DNA of 9,514 nt from Candidatus Kuenenia stuttgartensis (GTDB taxonomy: Bacteria; Planctomycetota; Planctomycetia; Isosphaerales; Isosphaeraceae), in the NCBI GenBank assembly GCA_945872325.1, contig CAMBZY010000079.1:1-9514 (forward strand), written 5' to 3'. Of the stretch, positions 1-7,600 are shown one piece after another. The position numbers and the translations under genes were made by a program. The notes below the pieces were generated by a model that was not told where the DNA came from, did no database searches, and worked only from the letters and a program-made list of their open reading frames with translations. Every line of letters starts with the position of its first letter. Within the stretch, counting starts at the first letter, position 1.

Positions 1-43
1 AGGAATGGATTGTAATCTTAATTTCAATTTCAAGAATTAATTC

Positions 44-77
44 AAAAAGTGTGCCAGGAAATCTTTCCTGACACACT
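44..77 (-). terminator. Rho-independent terminator closing the minus-strand gene set
   Basis: Seen directly: positions 48-60 and 65-77 form a 13-bp stem around a 4-base loop (61-64). In the minus-strand transcript every position pairs, with one G-U wobble; on the plus strand that position is a C-A mismatch. This favours the minus direction. The stem is followed on the minus strand by a run of five T (complement of 44-48) and then AT-rich sequence. It lies about 25 bases past the stop codon of the S41 protease, the expected place for the end of its transcript. Confidence 0.88.
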
Positions 78-102
78 CTTGATAGTTTTCAATCGCTTGA
101 AA

Positions 103-1470
103 TCAGGCGTTCGGCTGAACTTTGGATACGGTTCCAAGCTGTTTGACAATTTCAGCGGCTTTTTCTCGCTGTTTGTCGACAAACTTGGTCTTTTCTTTCT
201 GAGCCTTTTCCTTAGCTTCAGCCTCTTTCTTGGCACCTTCGTCGGTCTTCGACTTTCGCTTCCCGAAAGTCACAAGATCGAGTTCACGACGGCCAATCAT
301 CCAGTCAAAAGTCTCTTTGTCAGTGAGCTTGACTTCCATATTGGGGTTTGGAGAAACGCCCCATTCGTCGCTGGTTTTGGCGTTCTTGAATCGGTGAATG
401 TTCTTGCCGGAAGGTCTCCGGTATGTGGCGACAGTTAGCTTAAGAACACCCTGACCATCTTCCATCTCGACAATATTCTGGACAGAACCTTTTCCATAAG
501 AACGAGTTCCAACCACTGTGGCTCGCTTGTGGTCTTGCAGGCAGGCCGAAACAATTTCTGAAGCGGATGCCGAATTGCCGTTCACCAGAACCACCATGGG
601 AACATCGGTCACCACCTTGTTCTTGTCGGCGTCAAATACGCGTTCCACTGTGTTTCTGCCCTTGGTGCTGACAATCTTGCCATCACCGACAAACATATTG
701 GAGATTTCGACAGCGGCTGGAAGTAATCCACCTGGATTATTGCGTAAGTCGAGAATCAGGCTCTTCATACCCTCTTTTTTAAGTTGCTCCAGAGCAGCAC
801 GCAGTTCCTGAGCTGTCTTCTGTGCGAAACTGGTCAGACGCACATAGCCAACCTTGGCTTGAGGGTCGAGCATGAAGTCCCAGGAGTCGTCCGGCTTACG
901 GTGATCGCCAAGCACGGTCGGGAGTTCGATAATCGCGCGGTTGATGACCAAGTCTTCGGATTCGCCATCGCGGTGACGCACTTTCACCTTCACGGTGGTG
1001 CCGGGACGGCCCTGCATCAGTTCCGTTGAACGATCCAGAGTCATGCCTTCCGTCGATTGACCATCAATTTCCATGATCACATCTTCAGGCATAATTCCGG
1101 CTTCATAAGCAGGTGAGCCCACCAGGGGTGCAATCACCTTGAGCCGATTTGAATTATCGGTACCGACCTGAATGCCCACACCACCAAAACTGCCTTCAAT
1201 CTGGCGACGGAACTGCTTCCAGCCGGACGTATTGATGTAGTTTGAGTGCGGATCCAGGTTCTGGAGCATCCCATTTAATGCGGATTCCAGCAACTCTTTA
1301 CGTTCCACAGGGCGAACGTAATTCGCCTCCACTTTCTCCACGGCATCGACAAACTGGCCGTAAAGTTCCAGCATTTCGTCTTTGGGTTTGGCTGCGTCTG
1401 TCTTCGACCAGAGGCCGAGTGCCAAACATCCCACCAGAACCAAGCCGGAAGCGAGCCTTCGAGTGATCAT
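103..1470 (-). CDS. S41 family C-terminal processing peptidase (carboxy-terminal protease)
   Basis: A PDZ-domain serine protease of the S41/CtpA family, which cleaves exported proteins near their C-termini. The protein has 455 residues. Residues 1-27 form an export signal (RR, then GLVLVGCLALGLW, then TDA). LVGC at 12-15 resembles a lipobox, but hydrophobic residues continue after the Cys, so cleavage after TDA is at least as likely. Residues 33-85 match the helical N-terminal region, 90-175 the PDZ domain, and 205-350 the protease core with LRNNPGG (242-248). By spacing to the CtpB catalytic set, the catalytic residues are Ser302 (in NSASASE), Lys327 (in YGKGSVQ) and Gln331; all are present. 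Residues 400-445 are a Lys/Glu-rich, probably helical tail. The start is supported by GAGAGGT at 1481-1487, ten bases upstream. It is the last gene before the terminator. The family is certain; the substrate is unknown. Confidence 0.95.
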   Translation of the reverse strand: MITRRLASGLVLVGCLALGLWSKTDAAKPKDEMLELYGQFVDAVEKVEANYVRPVERKELLESALNGMLQNLDPHSNYINTSGWKQFRRQIEGSFGGVGIQVGTDNSNRLKVIAPLVGSPAYEAGIMPEDVIMEIDGQSTEGMTLDRSTELMQGRPGTTVKVKVRHRDGESEDLVINRAIIELPTVLGDHRKPDDSWDFMLDPQAKVGYVRLTSFAQKTAQELRAALEQLKKEGMKSLILDLRNNPGGLLPAAVEISNMFVGDGKIVSTKGRNTVERVFDADKNKVVTDVPMVVLVNGNSASASEIVSACLQDHKRATVVGTRSYGKGSVQNIVEMEDGQGVLKLTVATYRRPSGKNIHRFKNAKTSDEWGVSPNPNMEVKLTDKETFDWMIGRRELDLVTFGKRKSKTDEGAKKEAEAKEKAQKEKTKFVDKQREKAAEIVKQLGTVSKVQPNA

Positions 1471-1505
1471 GACTTGTTCAACCTCTCAGGGGAGCGTGAA
1501 GATGC

Positions 1506-1528
1506 GATGAAGTTCTATTAACTTCATC
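1506..1528. repeat. Perfect 9-bp inverted repeat in the leader of the protease gene
   Basis: The arms GATGAAGTT (1506-1514) and AACTTCATC (1520-1528) are exact reverse complements around a 5-base spacer. The dyad overlaps the candidate -10 box at 1526-1531 and the region where transcription would begin. It could be an operator, or a hairpin in the 5' leader. The repeat is seen directly; the role is inferred. Confidence 0.55.
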
Positions 1529-1555
1529 ATATGCTGAATTCAGTAATTCCTACAA
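1526..1555 (-). promoter_or_regulatory. Candidate sigma-70-type promoter for the S41 protease gene
   Basis: Read on the minus strand, TTGTAG (1550-1555) and TATGAT (1526-1531) are separated by 18 bases. The -10 box matches the consensus at five of six positions; the -35 box is weak (three of six). The start codon is about 55 bases downstream. The spacer holds the palindrome CTGAATTCAG (1534-1543). Planctomycete promoters are poorly defined, so this is only a candidate. Confidence 0.3.
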
Positions 1556-1591
1556 GCGATATTTGACTGATCGTGACCGATCTCAGCTTTT

Positions 1592-3694
1592 TCATAGGTA
1601 TGTTGGCATACCTATCAGCCGTTTTTTCAAGGCCTCAATCCCTGCAACGGGCGCCTCGCAAGTCTTTCCCTGGCAGATATATGACGTGATCTGACCAGCT
1701 TGGGCCGTCCGCTGCTGGGCAAGCTCAAAGTGGTCCAGAACGCCTGCAATATTCGCGACCGTCACCCGACCGGGCAAAAAGCGTTTCGACCACAAATGCC
1801 TGGCGTGCTTATAGTCGTCCGTTGCAAGTGGAGCCACCAGAACCACTTCCGGGCCATCGGCCAGCAGAAAGTCGAGCGCGATCAGGCCCTGTCCGGCAGC
1901 CATCGGGTAACGCTTTAAAATCGCAGTCATGCTCTTCAGCGTTTTCCAGGCTTGATCGGTATATTTTTGATTGCCCGTAATTCGACCCAGTCTTGCCAGA
2001 GCGGTGGCTGCCAAAGAATTGCCTGATGGAGTGGCGTTATCCTGATAATCCTTGTTTCTCAGAATCAGGGTTTCGTGCGTTCTGCCTGTATAGTAGAAAC
2101 CGCCATCAACCACGTCGCGAAACTCCCGAACCATAGTCTCAGCAAGCTCTTCAGCCCAGTCGAGCCATTGCTTGTCGGCACCGGCTTCAAAGAGCCTGAC
2201 GAGTCCGTCGATCACGGCTGCGTAATCATCCAGATAGGCATTGAACCGGGCTTGTCCATCCTTATAAGAGTGCAAAAGAAGTCCATCCGGGCCGATCATT
2301 CTACGCTTCAAAAATGCGGCACAGTTCTGGGCGCCTAGCAGATATCTAGGCTCATCTAAAGTCCATGCTGCGTCAGCCATTGCGGCCATGGCCAAGCCGT
2401 TCCAGCTGGTCAGGACCTTGGTGTCTTTGCCGGGCGGGATTCGCGTTTCACGCACTTCTAAAAGTCTGGCACGATCCGATTCCAGCTCCTTGCGAAGTTG
2501 CTCCTCAGTCATCCCAAAACTATTTGCCGCCTGATCCATCGGCTTGATGAGATTGAGAATGTTGTGAGATTCCCAGTTGCCGTCAGGGCTTACGTCGTAG
2601 ACAGTGCAAAATCTATCGGCTCGTTCCGGTCCAAGCACAGTCTCGATTTCAGACTTCGACCAGACATAAAACTTGCCCTCCTCGCCTTCACTGTCGGCAT
2701 CTTCCGTGGCGTAAAAACCACCCTCAACCGGATCGGTCATTCGGCTCAGCAGATAATCAAGAGTTTCACGAGTGACTCGGGCAAAATCTTCTTCGCCCGT
2801 CAGTTGATACGCTTCTGTATAGGCTGAGGCGAGAAGAGCGTTGTCGTAGAGCATTTTTTCAAAGTGGGGCGCGAGCCATTTTGCGTCGGTGGAATAGCGT
2901 GCAAATCCGCCTCCTAAATGGTCGTAAATTCCGCCCCTAGCCATTTTGTCGAGCGTGTGGCGGACCATATGCACGGCGTGAGCATCGCCGGCGCGGGCTC
3001 CGTGTCTCAGCAGGAATCGTAAGTCCATTGGATGTGGGAATTTCGGAGCCTGGCCAAATCCTCCATGAACAGGGTCGAACTGACGTCTCAACGCCACGGC
3101 CGCAGCCTCAAGGATCTCAATTCCAAGTGGTTGCTCTGAATCCACTTTCGGTAGTTTGGCGAGATCTGCCAAGTGGGCTGTCATATCAGCTGCGGAATCT
3201 TCGATCTCTTTTTTGCGACTCTTCCAGGCTTGTTCCACAGAGAGAATCACTCTCCGGAAGCCTGGCATACCATGTTTATCCTCTGGCGGATAATACGTTC
3301 CACCAAAAAATGGCTGTCCGTCAGGTGTCAGAAAAACGGACATCGGCCAGCCGCCGCGACCGGTCATGGCTTGAACAGCACTCATGTAGATCTGGTCAAT
3401 GTCGGGACGCTCCTCGCGATCGACTTTGACGTTGATGAACCGCTCATTCATCAGTTCGGCCATGGCCGGATTCTCAAAGCTCTCACGCTCCATCACATGG
3501 CACCAGTGGCATGCCGAATAGCCGACCGAAAGAAAAATCGGCTTGTTTTCGGCACGTGCACGGGCCAGGGCCGCTTCACCCCATGGATACCAGTCCACGG
3601 GATTATGAGCATGCTGAAGCAGGTAAGGACTGGTCTCGGATGCGAGCCGGTTGGGCGGATTTAGAGGACTGCCGGAGTGTTCTTTGGCGGACAT
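1592..3694 (-). CDS. Thioredoxin-domain protein of the DUF255 / YyaL / SSP411 family
   Basis: A 700-residue protein of the widespread YyaL/spermatogenesis-associated protein 20 family, near its usual length. The N-terminal thioredoxin-like domain (about 15-180) opens with the family signature RLASETSPYLLQHAHNPVDW (16-35). It carries a CxxC motif, Cys62-His-Trp-Cys65, preceded by KPIFLSVGYSA. GGWPMSVFLTPDGQPFFGGT follows at 114-133. The rest (about 190-640) resembles an (alpha/alpha)6 barrel as in glycosidases and sugar epimerases, with KVLTSWNGLA (426-435), YLDDYA (487-492) and DNATPSGNS (552-560). The C-terminus has YICQGKTC (672-679), a Cys pair seen in relatives. There is no signal peptide, so it is probably cytoplasmic. 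The cellular function is unknown; a redox role is only suggested by CxxC. No good ribosome-binding site precedes the ATG, but the conserved N-terminus begins within 20 residues. A TATAAT promoter upstream suggests its own transcript. Confidence 0.95.
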   Translation of the reverse strand: MSAKEHSGSPLNPPNRLASETSPYLLQHAHNPVDWYPWGEAALARARAENKPIFLSVGYSACHWCHVMERESFENPAMAELMNERFINVKVDREERPDIDQIYMSAVQAMTGRGGWPMSVFLTPDGQPFFGGTYYPPEDKHGMPGFRRVILSVEQAWKSRKKEIEDSAADMTAHLADLAKLPKVDSEQPLGIEILEAAAVALRRQFDPVHGGFGQAPKFPHPMDLRFLLRHGARAGDAHAVHMVRHTLDKMARGGIYDHLGGGFARYSTDAKWLAPHFEKMLYDNALLASAYTEAYQLTGEEDFARVTRETLDYLLSRMTDPVEGGFYATEDADSEGEEGKFYVWSKSEIETVLGPERADRFCTVYDVSPDGNWESHNILNLIKPMDQAANSFGMTEEQLRKELESDRARLLEVRETRIPPGKDTKVLTSWNGLAMAAMADAAWTLDEPRYLLGAQNCAAFLKRRMIGPDGLLLHSYKDGQARFNAYLDDYAAVIDGLVRLFEAGADKQWLDWAEELAETMVREFRDVVDGGFYYTGRTHETLILRNKDYQDNATPSGNSLAATALARLGRITGNQKYTDQAWKTLKSMTAILKRYPMAAGQGLIALDFLLADGPEVVLVAPLATDDYKHARHLWSKRFLPGRVTVANIAGVLDHFELAQQRTAQAGQITSYICQGKTCEAPVAGIEALKKRLIGMPTYL
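1594..1615. repeat. Perfect 9-bp hairpin overlapping the DUF255 stop codon
   Basis: The arms ATAGGTATG (1594-1602) and CATACCTAT (1607-1615) are exact reverse complements around TTGG. The hairpin covers the last codons and the first stop base of the DUF255 gene (stop 1592-1594). On the minus strand it is followed by GAAAAAGC, not a T-run, so it does not look like a classical terminator. A six-T run lies on the plus side (1622-1627), where no plus-strand gene needs ending. It may affect mRNA 3' stability, or be chance. Confidence 0.45.
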
Positions 3695-3788
3695 TTTTTT
3701 AACCGTTGCGTATCTATTGGGCTATGGGAATGGCTTTTGATCGAGCTTTTTGTGGGCAGGCCAACGTCAGCTTCGCTCCTGAACAATT

Positions 3789-3818
3789 ATTATAGTGAGG
3801 TGTCCACCCTTATGTTCA
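3789..3818 (-). promoter_or_regulatory. Candidate promoter upstream of the DUF255 gene
   Basis: On the minus strand there is a perfect TATAAT (3789-3794), with TGAACA (3813-3818, four of six matches to TTGACA) 18 bases upstream. It lies directly after the stop codon of the glycosidase-like gene and would give a leader of about 85 bases before the DUF255 start at 3694. No strong terminator is visible between the two genes, so read-through from upstream could add to expression. Confidence 0.45.
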
Positions 3819-3823
3819 TAAAA

Positions 3824-6784
3824 TCATGGATTGACTTGGATTTCTACATGTGGCCCACCATCGGATGTGTCCAGGTTCACAACCTGTCCACCATTTTCCG
3901 ATTTGACGACCAGTTCCACACCACGCTTGCCCGAATTATCCACATGATATGCATTGATCTTACCTGCCCCATACCAAACGAATTTGCCCTTCACAGGCTC
4001 AATTCGAAGTGGTGGTCGACCAGGATCTGCCACCTCCTTCTGCCAATGATCCGTATATCGAAGTCCTGATGGAATCGCCTTGCCCATCACACTGACCAGA
4101 ATTCGGTTCGATTTCGAGAGCGGTTCCGGCGTCGCCGAGCTTGCAACAATCACTCCAAATGGGTTCTCTAATTGCAATCCAATCGCCCCGAACTTTGGAC
4201 CCGTCTCCCCTGACTGCTGTAATCGACCTGCAAGTCCAACTGTATAAGGTGTTTCCAGACGAAGTGTTCCTTCAGCCGGATTCCACCCGGGAATTTCAAC
4301 AACTTCCGGTAAACTGATTTTTGACTTTGATTTGTTCGCTTGTTTCAAACTGGCAGGTTTTGCAATTTCCCGTCCCCTGCGCAGTATGGATGCCACATGC
4401 GGCATCATGGCCAGCATTTGTGGCATACCAGACATGGATTCCGCCAGCACGAAAATATTACGGTCACCACCGGTTCCAGTCGCAGATTCGCCCCAGACGA
4501 CCGGGTGTACCGACAAGCCTCGCCGCATCAGTCCGTCAAAGTCCAGGACTCTAGCAGAATAGGCTCCCAGTAAAATATCTACGGCTTCTGTGGGCAAAGC
4601 CCATGCACCTTGACTCTGCGTACACCATTGGGCCATGACATACGCCATCTCTTTCTGACGTTTTGATATGGAAATGTTTCCAAATGATTTTGCGGAATCA
4701 AATATGGAACTTCGGTATTCAGGCTGAAGCCATGGGGCATAGGGCCAGTAATTGCGATCTTCGATTACGCTCAATCCAGGTGCTCCAAAAGCCTCATTCC
4801 ATTCCGAGTCCCTTCGCCAATGCCCAACACCTGCAATCGGCGTTTTCAGGCCAATTGTTTTTAATTCGGCTGCCCATGCGGAGGCACGCTGTTTCTCAAC
4901 TTCGATATGGAATTTTGATTTTGTTGGCACCTTAAGCTGTTTTTGAAGATCAATTAAAACCTGATTCTGTTGGGCGGTAAGAGAGGTTGCCGCACTTCCA
5001 AAATCCATCATCGAGACCTCACCCATCTGCGTCACCCAGGCCAGATGTTCGTCCTGAAGCATGGTTTTGCCATCGTCTGAAATGGGCTCAGTGAGAATGG
5101 CTTTTGAAAGGGCGGTGATTCGTGTTGTCAGTTCTGGATCGAAAACCGCTGCCGGACCACCTCCAAAAGGCAATTTACGAACATCCTTAATACCATCGCC
5201 TTCGCGGAATCGTCGGTGGGCATGCATTTCCATCGAATAATAAATGCCCCGTTTCGACAATTCGTTCTGGAAATTGGTCATTCTCGCCCATGAAATCGGG
5301 TCAAGACCTACCGTGTCTTCGCGTACGTCATCAATCAGGCTTCTCCCAGGCCCTGATGCAATATCGAGATCGCCAAACCGTACCACATTCACTCCCAATT
5401 TATGCAAACGGTCCGCAATCCCTGCGGCCTTCTGCTCTTCAGGAAATCCTGCCGTTGCCAGAAGGGACACTCCCCAAAGCCTCGCCTGATGTTCTTGGCT
5501 ATCAATAAAATGACCGTCTTTTACTTTTAACTGACCTTTGGGAACCGTCAGGCCCCAACTGGTCGTATCCAGCACAGAACCTGATTCAATCGATTCAAAA
5601 CCTTGATATTCAGGCCACTGATCTGCATCATCTGCCAGCATGACTGTTCGCGGAGTCCACTCCGCAGTTTTTGGGTCGTCTGTATTTGTCACCTCTACCT
5701 GATCAAATATCAGACTACCTGCAACGTCAATTTTTTCGAGTTGCAAAACCGCACCCACCGCACCTGACGGAACTCCAACTGTCGCTTCCCGGCTTGTCCA
5801 GCCGAAACTTCCACTAAACCGAATCATGCCCTGAGACTCGCGATTTGATAGAGCCCGGCCTCGCTCATCGACAAAATAAATGCTCGCCAGTGCTCCACCA
5901 TTCGCCTTTAAACTCTGGCCCCGAGCCATTATGGAGACAGTCAGTTTCTGCAGATCGCTGACATTCCTGCCCAATCCCACCAGAGTCCTGCCCATTCCAC
6001 GCCCAAGTTCCATAGCTGTAGGCGACTTATATCCTTCTGAAACTCGCTTGGCAGAGCCTTCAATCGCCCAACTGTCCGGCTTCCAGTCGCCGTTCAAAAA
6101 GTCGTGGTTCGGCACCAGGTTCGTCACAGGCCCCGAATCCCTCGGAATCAGCTCCAATTCCATTTGATCAATTTCAAACTGGCCCGTGGCGCCCATCAAT
6201 CCAACCGTCATAATGCAATCCACTGTAGAAGGCTGGACAGGCATGATTTTTGAGATGTAAAACCAGCGGTTTTCACCCACGGTCACATCATTAAAAGGCC
6301 CGAGGGTGCTGCGGCATGAGGTAAGCAGGCGGGAGTCGAGAAAGTCGACAAGAATACTGGGATCCTCGCCCTGATGCTCACCTGCAATAATCTCTTTGAC
6401 ACGCACCCATGCACCAAGTCTTAAAGCCTTGTATTTCTGTCCATCTACACCAAATCCCTGACTGATGCGTGCTGGCCTGCCAGGCTTGTCGTTCACAAGT
6501 CTTAAACAATATTGACCACTGTGGCCCGGGCTCACCAGCAGGGCATCGCGGTCGTTATACCATCCATCAGGCTTCTTGTCGGCTGGATCTACGTCAATTT
6601 CGAAATCGTCAACCGGCTTTGGTGGACGCCGTCTCACCAAACCCTGGTCACTGTTCGTAACCTCAGATTTTGGTGATTCCTGAGCGGTCGTAACGCGACT
6701 GGACCCAATCATGGAAACGATCAGGGTGATCAGCAGCCAACTGAAATGTAATCTGTGACTGATCCGCACCATCATTCTCACCAT
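3824..6784 (-). CDS. Large secreted glycosidase-like protein with N-terminal beta-sandwich domains
   Basis: A 986-residue exported protein. Residues 1-34 form a signal peptide ending TTA before QES. Two jelly-roll, carbohydrate-binding-like regions follow, about 58-212 and 222-365; the second begins NLVPNHDFLNGDWKPDSW, typical of CBM4/9-like folds. A TIM-barrel glycosidase-like region covers about 400-805: GHFIDSQEHQARLWGVSL (424-441), GVNVVRF (464-470), GIYYSMEMHAHRRFREGDG (513-531), VTQMGEVSMMD (584-594) and NYWPYAPW (678-685). A C-terminal beta-sandwich (about 838-985) ends the chain. The pattern resembles GH5-like 'cellulase family' proteins of planctomycetes and verrucomicrobia, from memory. 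Glu589 sits where their acid/base Glu is expected. The nucleophile position appears to be Gln725, so activity is doubtful. The gene starts 3 bases after the pcm stop, so the two are probably co-transcribed. The true start may be Met4 or Met5, because GGTGAG lies just before them. No substrate can be assigned. Confidence 0.8.
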   Translation of the reverse strand: MVRMMVRISHRLHFSWLLITLIVSMIGSSRVTTAQESPKSEVTNSDQGLVRRRPPKPVDDFEIDVDPADKKPDGWYNDRDALLVSPGHSGQYCLRLVNDKPGRPARISQGFGVDGQKYKALRLGAWVRVKEIIAGEHQGEDPSILVDFLDSRLLTSCRSTLGPFNDVTVGENRWFYISKIMPVQPSTVDCIMTVGLMGATGQFEIDQMELELIPRDSGPVTNLVPNHDFLNGDWKPDSWAIEGSAKRVSEGYKSPTAMELGRGMGRTLVGLGRNVSDLQKLTVSIMARGQSLKANGGALASIYFVDERGRALSNRESQGMIRFSGSFGWTSREATVGVPSGAVGAVLQLEKIDVAGSLIFDQVEVTNTDDPKTAEWTPRTVMLADDADQWPEYQGFESIESGSVLDTTSWGLTVPKGQLKVKDGHFIDSQEHQARLWGVSLLATAGFPEEQKAAGIADRLHKLGVNVVRFGDLDIASGPGRSLIDDVREDTVGLDPISWARMTNFQNELSKRGIYYSMEMHAHRRFREGDGIKDVRKLPFGGGPAAVFDPELTTRITALSKAILTEPISDDGKTMLQDEHLAWVTQMGEVSMMDFGSAATSLTAQQNQVLIDLQKQLKVPTKSKFHIEVEKQRASAWAAELKTIGLKTPIAGVGHWRRDSEWNEAFGAPGLSVIEDRNYWPYAPWLQPEYRSSIFDSAKSFGNISISKRQKEMAYVMAQWCTQSQGAWALPTEAVDILLGAYSARVLDFDGLMRRGLSVHPVVWGESATGTGGDRNIFVLAESMSGMPQMLAMMPHVASILRRGREIAKPASLKQANKSKSKISLPEVVEIPGWNPAEGTLRLETPYTVGLAGRLQQSGETGPKFGAIGLQLENPFGVIVASSATPEPLSKSNRILVSVMGKAIPSGLRYTDHWQKEVADPGRPPLRIEPVKGKFVWYGAGKINAYHVDNSGKRGVELVVKSENGGQVVNLDTSDGGPHVEIQVNP
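6777..6782 (-). promoter_or_regulatory. Ribosome-binding site suggesting a later start for the glycosidase-like gene
   Basis: GGTGAG on the minus strand matches the end of the anti-Shine-Dalgarno complement (AAGGAGGTGA). It overlaps codons 1-3 of the longest reading frame. It lies one base before Met4 (6773-6775) and four bases before Met5 (6770-6772). Met5 fits the spacing best. Starting there leaves the signal peptide intact and puts the start 15 bases past the pcm stop. Confidence 0.4.
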
Positions 6785-6787
6785 TTT

Positions 6788-7600
6788 TCAGTTTGATTTA
6801 GGGGCATTCAGGTCTTTGGTTTTGAGTGGTTCCTTACCCACCTCAGCCGCCGCTTCTCGCTGTGCCCGACCAGTCATCGGCACAAAGAGAGTTGGGCGAA
6901 TGGCTTTCCCTTCGGTCAGCTTTCCGCCCTTTTTAAACATGATATAAACCGATTGCTTATAACGGTCGCCCAGCGGAATCACGATCCGTCCACCTTCTTT
7001 GAGCTGATCCACAAGTGGCTGAGGCACCTTCTCAGGCGCACACGTTACGATCACCGCATCAAATGGAGCAGCATCAGGCCAGCCTTCATAACCATCTCCA
7101 GCACGACTTTTGACGTTGTCATAACCAAGCTTTTTCAGAACTTTTGCAGCACCTTCCGCCAATGGTTTATGGATCTCAACTGAATAGACTTCCTTCACAA
7201 GCCGCGATAAAATCGCCGCCTGATAGCCTGACCCTGTCCCAACTTCATAAACCTGGTCCGTCGGCTTCGGATCCAAAGCCTCTGTCATGAACGCCACATC
7301 ATATGGGGGCGTAATTGTCTGGCCTTCACCAATCGGAATCGACTCGTCCTCATACGCCAGATGACGAACCTCGATCCGAATAAATTCGTGGCGTGGAACA
7401 GTTCCGAACGCATCCAGCACCCTCTGGTTTTTGATGCCCCGTTCTTTCAAATGGCGCTGAACCATCTTGGCCCGGGCCGCCGCTGTTCGGTCGCCGGATT
7501 TCTTGTCAGCCGCCGCTGGCTTCGCTTGCCGAGCCATCGTTTGGACACGGTTTACCAGAACAAATCCTGCTGTCAGACTCAGCCATTTTCGTCGAATCAT
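6788..7600 (-). CDS. pcm: Protein-L-isoaspartate O-methyltransferase with an N-terminal export-like segment
   Basis: A SAM-dependent methyltransferase that methylates L-isoaspartyl residues in aged proteins and starts their repair. The protein has 270 residues against about 208 for E. coli Pcm. The catalytic domain starts near residue 46. Signatures present are GEGQTITPPY (91-100, the family GQTIS region with Thr97 for Ser), motif I YEVGTGSGYQAAIL (118-131), VEIH (141-144), GDGYEGWPDAAPFDAVIVT (168-186), GGRIVIPLGD (203-212) and RPTLFVPM (235-242). Residues 1-18 (MIRRKW, then LSLTAGFVLV) look like a signal peptide or anchor, followed by an Ala/Lys-rich linker. A short C-terminal tail is Lys-rich. 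The start at 7600 is supported by GGAGGT (7611-7616) ten bases upstream; starting at Met22 instead would remove the hydrophobic segment. It is the first gene of the minus-strand run, next to the glycosidase-like gene. Confidence 0.93.
   Translation of the reverse strand: MIRRKWLSLTAGFVLVNRVQTMARQAKPAAADKKSGDRTAAARAKMVQRHLKERGIKNQRVLDAFGTVPRHEFIRIEVRHLAYEDESIPIGEGQTITPPYDVAFMTEALDPKPTDQVYEVGTGSGYQAAILSRLVKEVYSVEIHKPLAEGAAKVLKKLGYDNVKSRAGDGYEGWPDAAPFDAVIVTCAPEKVPQPLVDQLKEGGRIVIPLGDRYKQSVYIMFKKGGKLTEGKAIRPTLFVPMTGRAQREAAAEVGKEPLKTKDLNAPKSN

Noticed and set aside
49..438. Open frame of 129 codons on the plus strand
   Set aside because: It is antisense to the protease tail, whose Lys/Glu-rich codons suppress stops on the other strand. 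It has no ribosome-binding site and runs through the terminator.
1594..1627. Hairpin plus T-run as a plus-strand terminator
   Set aside because: The T-run begins six bases past the stem, the stem is AT-rich, and no plus-strand gene lies upstream to terminate.
3173..3664. Open frame of 163 codons on the plus strand
   Set aside because: It lies wholly opposite the highly conserved thioredoxin domain of the DUF255 gene, and its translation shows no family pattern.
103..7600. The four minus-strand genes as a single new multi-gene system
   Set aside because: The DUF255 protein and S41 protease are common stand-alone genes, and there are promoter-like signals in the gaps. Only pcm and the glycosidase-like gene are tightly spaced.
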